Assembly: GCA_012840385.1 (NCBI GenBank)
Contig: DULK01000038.1
Coordinates: forward strand, 1-35,034
DNA length: 35,034 nucleotides
Source of the DNA: Syntrophomonadaceae bacterium
GTDB taxonomy: Bacteria > Bacillota > DSM-12270 > Thermacetogeniales > Thermacetogeniaceae
Reading direction: 5' to 3'
The position numbers and the translations under genes are program-made. Below are positions 1 through 6,302 of this stretch, piece after piece. The notes beneath the pieces are model-generated. The model searched no databases. It saw only the letters and a program-made list of their open reading frames with translations, and was not told the DNA's origin. Position 1 is the stretch's first letter; each line of letters starts with the position of its first letter.

Positions 1-36
1 CCGTAGGGGGCTTTTTATTTTATACCTAGCTGGACA

Positions 37-58
37 CAACTAACAAACAACTAACAAA
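37..58. repeat. two tandem 11-bp direct repeats beside an attachment site
   Basis: The unit CAACTAACAAA occurs twice back to back (37-47 and 48-58), about 45 bases from a 3' tRNA fragment. Short direct repeats in this position are typical arm-type integrase sites near an att core. The role is inferred; no integrase gene is in the window. Confidence 0.5.
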
Positions 59-104
59 CAATTAAAGAATCTTTTATCAGAAGCACTTTTAACACGATAT
101 AATC

Positions 105-154
105 CTTGACTCACATTCAAGAGGTCGCAGGTTCAATCCCTGCCGCGCCCACCA
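105..154 (+). other. 3' fragment of tRNA-Val(CAC), probable attR of an integrated element
   Basis: The sequence has an anticodon arm (CTTGA / loop CTCACAT / TCAAG, anticodon CAC), a variable loop, a T-arm (GCAGG / TTCAATC / CCTGC), then the 3' acceptor strand CGCGCCC, A and CCA. The D-arm and the 5' acceptor strand (GGGCGCG would be needed) are missing; the bases before 105 are unrelated and AT-rich. A tRNA 3' half of this kind is the usual core duplicated by tyrosine-recombinase integration. Because the fragment reads on the plus strand, the element should lie to the left of the window and the intact tRNA beyond it, with chromosomal sequence resuming after about 155. This is not a functional tRNA gene. 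Confidence 0.7.
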
Positions 155-260
155 TTTAAGCCAATTAGTTCAAGGGTTTTGTGACTCAGAGGATATTGTT
201 GGATGGGTAGAAGTGGAAATAGTTCACTTTTAGTGCACATAACCCTTGAACTTAGCAAGA

Positions 261-287
261 GACTGGTGAGAGTACCAGTCTTTTTTT
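261..287 (+). terminator. rho-independent terminator
   Basis: A perfect 7-bp stem (GACTGGT 261-267, ACCAGTC 274-280) with a 6-base loop is followed directly by seven T (281-287). It ends a short plus-strand transcript coming from the attachment-site side. It lies inside the open frame in front of the HigB-like sequence, which argues that this part of the frame is not coding. Confidence 0.75.
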
Positions 288-299
288 GTATTTTTTCTC

Positions 300-502
300 T
301 AAACATAAAAAGGGTTCCCGGTTGTGAAGGGCTCTGGGAACTCCGTGAGAGATACGGTAATACACAAATTCGATTGTTTTTCTTTCAAGCCGGGCCGAAT
401 ATACTAGCAATAATTCACGGTTACGTTAAGAAAACTAAGAAAATACCCATGCACGTGCTCAAACAAGCTGTCCAAAAGATGAAAGAATATAAAAAGGAGT
501 GA
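300..502 (+). pseudogene. 5'-truncated HigB/RelE-type toxin (phage Gp49-like)
   Basis: The frame matches the C-terminal two thirds of HigB-type mRNA-cleaving toxins: a GLWELR core, then a beta strand (RLFFF), then HGYVKKTKKIP and a lysine-rich last helix. The open frame runs back to 203, but residues before the VPGCEGLWELR region do not resemble the family, and a strong terminator sits at 261-287. No start codon with a ribosome binding site lies between the terminator and the conserved core. I infer that the N-terminal part was lost, perhaps in the rearrangement that made the att site, so toxin activity is doubtful. The antitoxin follows after 7 bases. Confidence 0.6.
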
Positions 503-509
503 CCGATGA

Positions 510-785
510 ATGGTGCTTGATTACCGTGAAGCATTACAGAGAGAATTAAGAAACCCTGATTTCCAAAAAGCCTGGGACAGCTTTGAACTTGAATATAAAC
601 TTGCAGATCTTCTGCTCAAAATGCGTAGTGAAGCCGGGCTGTCTCAAGCGGAATTGGCTAAAAGAGTTGGTACTACCCAATCCGCTATCGCAAGAATGGA
701 GAGCGGAAAGGTCATACCTCGCTTAGAAAGTCTCGCAAAAATAGCTGCTGCTTGTGGCAAGAAACTAGAAATATATGCAAGATAA
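510..785 (+). CDS. HigA-type antitoxin, XRE-family DNA-binding protein
   Basis: This 91-residue protein has a helix-turn-helix of the XRE/Cro type at about residues 32-86 (LSQAELAKRVGTTQSAIARMESG is the recognition unit, followed by the P-x-L-E-S-L-x-K-I-A consensus). The N-terminal 30 residues (YREALQRELRNPDF) are typical of HigA partners that bind HigB-like toxins. AAGGAG at 494-499 lies 10 bases before the ATG at 510; an ATG at 506 gives only a four-codon frame. In the family the antitoxin blocks the toxin and represses its own operon. The toxin before it looks truncated, so this may be an orphan antitoxin or repressor. Confidence 0.8.
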   Translation: MVLDYREALQRELRNPDFQKAWDSFELEYKLADLLLKMRSEAGLSQAELAKRVGTTQSAIARMESGKVIPRLESLAKIAAACGKKLEIYAR

Positions 786-855
786 AAAGTGCGCAGCCAC
801 AAGGCTGTAGGCATAACTATTGCTGTTATAACGACTTACTTGCAGCTGGCTGCGC
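784..855 (-). terminator. possible minus-strand terminator after the hicA-like gene
   Basis: An 8-bp inverted repeat (GCGCAGCC 791-798, GGCTGCGC 848-855) is followed, on the minus strand, by an AC and five T (784-788). The loop is long (49 bases), so the call is tentative. A second palindrome, CACGGC-5-GCCGTG, lies at 910-926. The rest of 786-990 shows no gene. Confidence 0.35.
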
Positions 856-990
856 TAAAAAAACGAAGCATACGACGCCCCATACGCTGCTCTCGCGCTC
901 ACTGTTACGCACGGCCTCGGGCCGTGGGATACGCATGGTTTTTGCCACGTGGCTTGTGGGGTATCAGGATGAACACGAAAAGAAAATGCT

Positions 991-1215
991 TCAAAGAGAC
1001 TCCCAAAACTCTTTTTCAGTTATCTTCAGCTGTTTTTTGAGAATCCTCTGCCACAACTGCTTCGGAATTTCTTTGTGTACCGCACGGCTCACCTTCGTCC
1101 GGAGCACGGTTCCGTCGGCCATGACCTTCTCATAGTACCAGTGGTCGGTGCTCCGGACCAGCACCCAACCGTTCTTTTCGCAGTATCGCTTCAAGTCCCC
1201 AAACTTAGGAGGCAT
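991..1215 (-). CDS. HicA-like mRNA interferase toxin
   Basis: This small basic protein (74 residues) has the HicA layout: a first helix ending in an NGW motif (residues 15-17), then RSTDHWYYEK with a histidine at residue 25 in the place of the catalytic histidine of HicA, a beta hairpin, and a C-terminal helix. HicA toxins have a dsRNA-binding fold and cut mRNA. The start follows the stop of the upstream antitoxin by two bases, so the two are translationally coupled. The C-terminal tail (KITEKEFWESL) is longer than in many HicA proteins. Assignment is by fold pattern, not a close match. Confidence 0.65.
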   Translation of the reverse strand: MPPKFGDLKRYCEKNGWVLVRSTDHWYYEKVMADGTVLRTKVSRAVHKEIPKQLWQRILKKQLKITEKEFWESL

Positions 1216-1217
1216 TT

Positions 1218-1637
1218 TCAGATCTCCAGCAGGCTCCGGATTTCTTCATCGCTGTCGCAGAGCAGTACGCGCAGGATGTACGGGAAGTGCGCCCGCCGGT
1301 TGGGAGCGTTGATGAAAAGCTGGGAGCGTTCGAGGTAGTCCTGAGCATAGAACTTCAGATCCTGGACCAGTTCCTGGGCGGCATCTTCCACCGTCAGGCC
1401 GTTGGTGTAAAGCTCGAGCTCATCAAGGGCAAGTGTGACAGATCCGTCCTCTTCCCGGATGACCTCCGGTTTGAGCCTGTACTTTTCCAGGAGCAGCTTC
1501 TGGAGATCGGCTCGCAGGACCAGGACTTCTTCCGCCTGCCTGCGTCTGATGATCACCGGCCGGTAGTGGTTGAAGACTCTGCTGTACAGGGCCGAGAAGT
1601 TGCCGCGAGCTTCGGTAAACTTCAATTTTTCCAGCAT
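1218..1637 (-). CDS. hybrid antitoxin: Phd/YefM-like N-terminus with HicB-like C-terminal part
   Basis: Residues 1-45 follow the Phd/YefM pattern (FTEARGNFSALYSRV, then PVIIRRRQAEEVLVL), the DNA-binding and dimer half of that antitoxin family. The next part (EEDGSVTLALDELELYTNG, then TVEDAAQELVQDLKFYAQDYLE) resembles the HicB core, in which a G-x-V strand is followed by an EA-x-x-x-A helix. It is paired with a HicA-like toxin two bases downstream, which fits a HicB-type neutralising domain. Possible starts are GTG 1646, ATG 1643 and ATG 1637; I prefer 1637 because AAGAGG then lies at proper spacing. A palindrome in the promoter suggests autorepression. Confidence 0.65.
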   Translation of the reverse strand: MLEKLKFTEARGNFSALYSRVFNHYRPVIIRRRQAEEVLVLRADLQKLLLEKYRLKPEVIREEDGSVTLALDELELYTNGLTVEDAAQELVQDLKFYAQDYLERSQLFINAPNRRAHFPYILRVLLCDSDEEIRSLLEI

Positions 1638-1657
1638 CAGCATCACCTCTTACCTTC

Positions 1658-1686
1658 ATGATAGCACATTCTGTGCAGAATGTGCA
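1658..1686 (-). promoter_or_regulatory. promoter and operator palindrome of the hicA-like/antitoxin operon
   Basis: On the minus strand TGCACA (1681-1686) and TATCAT (1658-1663) are 17 bases apart, a sigma-A type promoter with four and five of six consensus bases. A perfect 10-bp inverted repeat with a 2-base centre (GCACATTCTG 1664-1673, CAGAATGTGC 1676-1685) fills the spacer and part of the -35 box. That position fits an operator at which the antitoxin would block RNA polymerase. The palindrome is seen; its ligand is inferred. Confidence 0.6.
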
Positions 1687-2099
1687 GTTCGAATTTTCTA
1701 AGGAAAGGAACATCAGGAAGGATTTTCTTGCAATTGTGTCGAAAAATGCTTCCACGCATGCTACAAGGGATTGGAACCACCCGATTTTCGGGTGTTTAAG
1801 GAGGAAATTGTCTGCCGTTGGGAATCGGCTGAGTATTTTGAGGTTACCGGAGACAAGGAGATTTTAGGTTAAGGTTGCCGGATTTAGTTGTGGTGCAGTG
1901 CACATCTTTATAATACGCAGATAAAGAGGTGGTCAACACCGATTATGAGGATGTCAGAGATCTTTTAAAAGAGTTGAATCCTTCGTTTGGAGGTTAACCA
2001 CAAGAGAAAACACTGGTTCAGCAAAGCTCGTCCAGACCCGCCATAAGACCATGTTTATCAAGGACACATACTATAAAATCAGGAGAGGGAGGGATTAAT
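1687..2099. other. gene-poor stretch
   Basis: No convincing gene is seen. A short frame near 1930-1997 ends in the peptide DVRDLLKELNPSFGG and a stop, followed by sequence without a start; it may be a remnant of a longer gene. A purine-rich ribosome binding site for the next gene lies at about 2083-2092. Confidence 0.4.
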
Positions 2100-2690
2100 T
2101 TGTGCCGCATTGGAAAGCATAAATCTCTACTTGTATCTGCAATTTTGATTGTTGCGATATTAGTAGCAGGAATGCTTATTACCGGCTCTTTTTCAGATTC
2201 AGACCCTATTGTAACGTATGAATCAGAGCTTCGAAAGGAGGAATTGCCTCAGATAAGCAGGTTTAACGGCAAAACTTTTATCCAAAGCAAGATGGGAGCC
2301 CAATCTGATTTGTCAGACTTGAAGCTTATAGCACAATTACCCGTTAATCTCGAGCGCAGCAATTTCTTGCAGGATTTAAAGTTTCAACTTGAGACGCCTA
2401 ATAAATCGGTGCCTATTCAAATCATTCCGGAAGAATCCTATATACAAACCGGCAACCTTTCGAACGGCGATATTATCAGATGGGGTGCTATTACCGGTAA
2501 CATCTCTATTGATGCAGGTAAACCGCAAACAGTAGTAATCGGGGTTTTTGAAATACCGTCACAGCAAAAGGCCAGTTTTACGTTTGCCTTACACGCAGGC
2601 AATGGAAATCCACCGGTTGCGTTAAGCTTTGGTAATCTTACTCCAAACGAAGAGATACTGCAGGTTATAAAAGAGGATAGTAAAGGATAA
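2100..2690 (+). CDS. membrane-anchored or exported protein of unknown function
   Basis: I do not recognise this 196-residue protein. Residues 9-30 form one hydrophobic segment (LLVSAILIVAILVAGMLITG) after a short basic start, so it is an uncleaved signal-anchor or a signal peptide with the rest outside the membrane. The outer part is rich in beta-type and polar residues and has no cysteine. The start is TTG at 2100, placed by the purine-rich GGGAGGGA box ending about 8 bases before it. Base composition is more AT-rich than the genes from 3.6 kb on, which together with the empty flanks suggests acquired DNA. There is no obvious operon partner. Confidence 0.55.
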   Translation: MCRIGKHKSLLVSAILIVAILVAGMLITGSFSDSDPIVTYESELRKEELPQISRFNGKTFIQSKMGAQSDLSDLKLIAQLPVNLERSNFLQDLKFQLETPNKSVPIQIIPEESYIQTGNLSNGDIIRWGAITGNISIDAGKPQTVVIGVFEIPSQQKASFTFALHAGNGNPPVALSFGNLTPNEEILQVIKEDSKG

Positions 2691-3091
2691 AAAAAGAAGG
2701 AATTGATGCTAAGGGTCAGTTGGATGTACCGGCGGATTCTTTGTATATTTCAGAAGTCGCTGTTCACCCTCTAGGCTTCTTGCTCTGGAGATGTCCTGGG
2801 TCACTTCTGGGGTTTTCCGTTGTTATCCCTTAAAGCCAGGTATTGAATGTAAATGAACCTTCCATTTAACTGCAGCCAGAATTCCGTCCTGTTTTGGGGC
2901 TGCCGTTCCTGTTCCTGCAGCCTGTGAAAGACTGCCCATCTGACACGAATAGTTGTTATAAAAAATTGCGGGAACAGGGGTTTGCGGGAGACTCATGAGG
3001 TAAAGTAACGGGCTGAATCCGGGACTGCCAAAACTTCTGGGACCCTTACTGATCCAGTTTTGAAAAGCTGATAGTTTTGTATAGAATAATT
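2691..3091. other. intergenic stretch without recognisable genes
   Basis: About 400 bases with no open frame of protein-like composition. A promoter for the following marR-type gene lies at its right end. I see no repeat or RNA motif that I can support. Confidence 0.4.
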
Positions 3092-3100
3092 TGATATAAT
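3092..3100 (+). promoter_or_regulatory. extended -10 promoter element of the marR-type gene
   Basis: TGATATAAT is a perfect TATAAT preceded by the extended -10 TG motif, 30 bases before the start codon. The -35 region at normal spacing is weak, as is common for extended -10 promoters. No clear MarR-type palindrome is visible beside it. Confidence 0.55.
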
Positions 3101-3129
3101 ACTAAATAAATCTTATAGGGGAGGTTCCG

Positions 3130-3576
3130 GTGAAACAGATCAGACAGGGGGAATTCCTGATCACAAAAATCCACCATGTTAAAGGTCGTATTATCTCAAA
3201 AAAACTGAAAGAGAACGATGTTGATGAGATAAATCCGGCGCAGGGCAGGATTTTGTTTTTTCTGTGGCAGAAAGACGGTGTTTCCATACAGGAGTTGTCA
3301 AAAAGAACTGCTCTGGAGAAGTCAACTCTTACCTGCATGCTTGACCGTTTGGAGGATGCTGGTTTTATCAGGCGTGTTCCCTGTAAGGTGGACCGGCGCA
3401 AGGTACTGATCCATGTGACCGGTAAAGACGAGAAGATGAGGCCCGTTTATGAGCGGGTGATTCGCGAGACGAACGATATCCTCTATCAGGGGTTTACCGA
3501 GCAGGAAATACAGGAATTTGAAAATTATCTGAACCGGGTTTTGAAAAATTTGTCGGAGTATGACGGTGACAGATAG
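3130..3576 (+). CDS. MarR-family transcriptional regulator
   Basis: The 148-residue protein has the MarR winged-helix layout: an N-terminal helix, DEINPAQGRILFFLW, the helix-turn-helix VSIQELSKRTALEKSTLTCMLDRLE with its recognition helix at about residues 62-75, then the wing RRVPCKVDRRKVLIHVT, and a long C-terminal dimer helix. The start is GTG at 3130 with AGGGGAGG just upstream. The gene for a MATE exporter follows after 35 bases, so this is probably the repressor of that exporter, released by a small molecule. The link to efflux is inferred from position. Confidence 0.85.
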   Translation: MKQIRQGEFLITKIHHVKGRIISKKLKENDVDEINPAQGRILFFLWQKDGVSIQELSKRTALEKSTLTCMLDRLEDAGFIRRVPCKVDRRKVLIHVTGKDEKMRPVYERVIRETNDILYQGFTEQEIQEFENYLNRVLKNLSEYDGDR

Positions 3577-3611
3577 AATTACTAGTCGGAAACTAATGAG
3601 GAGAAGGGAAA

Positions 3612-4994
3612 ATGGATCACTCAAAGCAGTTAGGTGAAGTAAAGGTTGCAAGACTTTTGTTGAAGTTCTCCATCCCCGCCATTATCGCCATGCTGGTCAA
3701 CGCCCTCTACAATGTTGTGGACAGGATTTTCGTAGGAAACAGCGTGGGCCCCCTGGGCATTGCAGGCATAACCATCGGATTCCCGATCATGCTGATCATG
3801 ATGGCCTTCGGGATGCTGATCGGATTGGGCGCCAACTCCCTGGTATCGATAAAGCTCGGCGAAGGGAGGAAGGACGAGGCGGAGCTCATACTGGGAAATG
3901 CAATGCTGCTGCTGATAATAGTGGCTCTGTTACAGTCGGCGGCAGGACTGGCCTTGCTGAATCCTCTGCTGAAGATCTTTGGGGCAAGCGGTGAGGTGCT
4001 TCCTTACGCCAGGGCCTACATGCAGATCATCCTGCTGGGAGCGATCTTTCAAAGCCTGGGCTTCGGCATGAACAACTTTATCCGGGGGGAAGGCAACCCC
4101 AGGGTTGCCATGCTTACGATGCTGATCGGGGCCGCCTTGAACGCCATGCTTTGCCCTCTGTTTATTTTCGGGCTGGGAATGGGAATAAGGGGCTCTGCCC
4201 TTGCCACGGTTATTTCACAAGGGGTATCGGCCGCCTGGGTTCTCCGTTATTTCTTCTCCGGCCAGAGCACCCTGAAAATAAGAAAGAAAAACCTTGTGCT
4301 GCAGAAAAGGGTAGTGGGCAGCATATTAGCCCTTGGCAGCGCTCCCTTTGCGCTGCAAATGGCTGCAAGCCTTGTGAACACGGTGATGAACAAGAGCCTC
4401 GGTTTCTACGGTGGGGATCTTGCCATCTCGGGGATGGGTATAGTGATGAGCGTGCTCAACCTTGCGATGATGCCGGTGATCGGGATCAACCAGGGTGTGC
4501 AGCCCATTATCGGCTACAATTACGGGGCGAAGAAATACGACCGCGTTAAGGAGGCGCTTAAACTTGCGATTACCGGCGCCACCGCCATTGTCTGCCTGGG
4601 GTTTGTCCTCGTTCAGGTTTTTCCCAGGCAGATCGTCGGCCTGTTCAACAGCAGCGACCCGGAGTTGCTGAAGCTGGGGGTTTATTTCCTGCGCAGTTTC
4701 TTAATATTCCTGCCTTTGGTCGGTTTTCAGATCGTCAGTTCCGGTTACTTCCAGGCCGTGGGAAAGCCCAAGCAGTCCGCCTTCCTTACTCTGTCTAGGC
4801 AGCTTATCCTTCTGGTTCCGGCGATCTTGATCTTGCCTCTGTTCTTTAAACTGCACGGGGTGGTCATGGCCGGCCCGGTAGCCGACTTGGGTTCTTCAAT
4901 GCTTACAGGCTTCTGGATTACGAGAGAAATCAGGCGCCTCGGTTCGAACGGTCAGCCTGTTTACGTGTTAAACAAGGCGGAATTGACGGACTAA
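3612..4994 (+). CDS. MATE-family multidrug/Na+ or H+ antiporter
   Basis: This 460-residue protein has about 12 hydrophobic segments and the marks of the MATE family, MepA-like branch: FSIPAIIAMLVNALYNVVDRIFVG near the N-terminus, the matching second-half repeat SAPFALQMAASLVNTVMNKSL, and the GINQGVQPIIGYNYGAKKYDRV block after the middle. MATE proteins export cationic drugs and other organic compounds across the cytoplasmic membrane using an ion gradient. Length is normal. The ATG at 3612 has GAGGAGAAGGG upstream. It forms a two-gene unit with the MarR regulator before it and ends at a likely terminator. The substrate cannot be told from sequence. Confidence 0.9.
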   Translation: MDHSKQLGEVKVARLLLKFSIPAIIAMLVNALYNVVDRIFVGNSVGPLGIAGITIGFPIMLIMMAFGMLIGLGANSLVSIKLGEGRKDEAELILGNAMLLLIIVALLQSAAGLALLNPLLKIFGASGEVLPYARAYMQIILLGAIFQSLGFGMNNFIRGEGNPRVAMLTMLIGAALNAMLCPLFIFGLGMGIRGSALATVISQGVSAAWVLRYFFSGQSTLKIRKKNLVLQKRVVGSILALGSAPFALQMAASLVNTVMNKSLGFYGGDLAISGMGIVMSVLNLAMMPVIGINQGVQPIIGYNYGAKKYDRVKEALKLAITGATAIVCLGFVLVQVFPRQIVGLFNSSDPELLKLGVYFLRSFLIFLPLVGFQIVSSGYFQAVGKPKQSAFLTLSRQLILLVPAILILPLFFKLHGVVMAGPVADLGSSMLTGFWITREIRRLGSNGQPVYVLNKAELTD

Positions 4995-5010
4995 AAAAGC
5001 AGTGACACCA

Positions 5011-5039
5011 CCTCAGGATTTGGCCATGAGGGTTTTTTT
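5011..5039 (+). terminator. probable terminator of the marR-MATE unit
   Basis: A 5-bp stem (CCTCA 5011-5015, TGAGG 5027-5031) is followed by G and a run of seven T, 17 bases after the MATE stop codon. Confidence 0.5.
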
Positions 5040-5147
5040 ACATCGTCTTCTCCGGCATGACAGCCCCTTATGGGGATGGCAGCAGGATTATCACGCCTCG
5101 GTATGGAACAATTCGGTTGGAATATGTTCCAAAGGGGATGCTGGCAG

Positions 5148-6302
5148 GTGAGATTTTTACATACCGGAGATGTTCATCTCACCCCGGGGGCTCCCGCCAG
5201 GTTTGAAGCCCTCAGGGCCGTTTGCGGGATGGCGCAAGAACTCGAGTGCGACGCCCTGCTGATCGCCGGTGATCTTTTTGACAGTGCGGCGGCCGCCTCG
5301 GAAATGAGGGCCCGGGTAAGGGAGTTGTTTGACTCCCTGCCGTTCGCTGTTTGCCTGATCCCGGGGAACCACGATGCGGCGGCCTTTTCGGCCGGCCAGT
5401 ATTACGGCGGCAATGTGCGGTCTGCGGGGACGGAACCGGCGGTCTGGCAGGTGGGGGAGGTGCCTGTCATAGGGCTGCCCTTTACTCCGGGCAGGACCGC
5501 CTACGAGTCTCTTTGCACTATTCCTTTGCCTGGAGAGGAATCCCCTCTTGTTGTAATGGCCCATGCAAGCTTCTATTACTCCGCTCTGGCCAGGCTCTAC
5601 CGGCAGGAGGAAGATGGGAACTCCGGCGAAGCGCATCTGTGGGACTGCGACTTCACCGATTTTCCTCCTTCCTATATTGCCCTGGGCCACTGGCACAATC
5701 CGACCCTTCCGCCGGTGCAGGTCAACCGGGCGCGGGTCGCCTACAGCGGCTCCCCCTATCCCATCGCCAGGGGGGAGACGGGCGCCAGAAAGGCATTGCT
5801 GGTGGAAATCGGCCCGGATGGCATCAAGGTCGAGGGGCGGGACATCCCCGGCGTTCCCCGCAGGGAGAGGGTTGCCTTTTACTTCCTGCCCGGCTCGGAA
5901 GAGCAGACGGTTGAGGAGATAAGATCTTACCTCTGCGACAGCGCCGACCCGAACGTAATTCTGGACCTTGAGACAGGCGGCTGGCTTGGCGACGCAAGGG
6001 AAGAGGCGGTCGCCGGAGAGATCGAAGCCATCGCAGCTCACTTCCGGGACGGCTGGAAGGATATAAATCTGGCCACGCCGCAGTTTGCAAGCATCGGGTC
6101 GCTTTCAGGCCTGGGCAGGAAGTGCCTGGAACTGCTCGAGGAAGTGGAGCATCCGGGTGTTTTCGAGATGGAGGATTTCACTGCCCCGTTCTTGCGAACC
6201 CTGGCAGAAGAGGTTTTAGGCGAAAGGGAACAGATCTATCGTGAGACCCTCTCCTTTATCCTGCGCTACCTGGGAAGGGGTAACCGTCATGCTGATTCGT
6301 GA
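5148..6302 (+). CDS. SbcD/YhaO-type metallophosphoesterase, DNA double-strand-break nuclease subunit
   Basis: The protein (384 residues from GTG 5148) is a calcineurin-like phosphoesterase of the Mre11/SbcD group. The metal ligands are all visible: GDVH (residues 7-10), GDLFD, GNHD, a histidine in the MAHASFYY segment and GHWH. It should act as a Mn-dependent exonuclease/endonuclease with the AAA partner encoded next, at DNA ends. The frame is open from 5070, but homology begins at VRFLHTGDVHL, so I chose GTG 5148, with AAAGGGG about 10 bases before it. It overlaps the next gene by 14 bases, so the two are translationally coupled. The C-terminal part is less conserved and probably caps the nuclease site. 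Confidence 0.85.
   Translation: MRFLHTGDVHLTPGAPARFEALRAVCGMAQELECDALLIAGDLFDSAAAASEMRARVRELFDSLPFAVCLIPGNHDAAAFSAGQYYGGNVRSAGTEPAVWQVGEVPVIGLPFTPGRTAYESLCTIPLPGEESPLVVMAHASFYYSALARLYRQEEDGNSGEAHLWDCDFTDFPPSYIALGHWHNPTLPPVQVNRARVAYSGSPYPIARGETGARKALLVEIGPDGIKVEGRDIPGVPRRERVAFYFLPGSEEQTVEEIRSYLCDSADPNVILDLETGGWLGDAREEAVAGEIEAIAAHFRDGWKDINLATPQFASIGSLSGLGRKCLELLEEVEHPGVFEMEDFTAPFLRTLAEEVLGEREQIYRETLSFILRYLGRGNRHADS

Noticed and set aside
203-299. N-terminal part of the open frame leading into the HigB-like core
   Set aside because: It contains a perfect rho-independent terminator and shows no family resemblance, so I did not count it as coding.
5157-6041. Long minus-strand frames inside the SbcD/SbcC genes
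   Set aside because: They are shadows of GC-rich coding DNA, with Arg/Pro/Gly-rich composition and no start signals.
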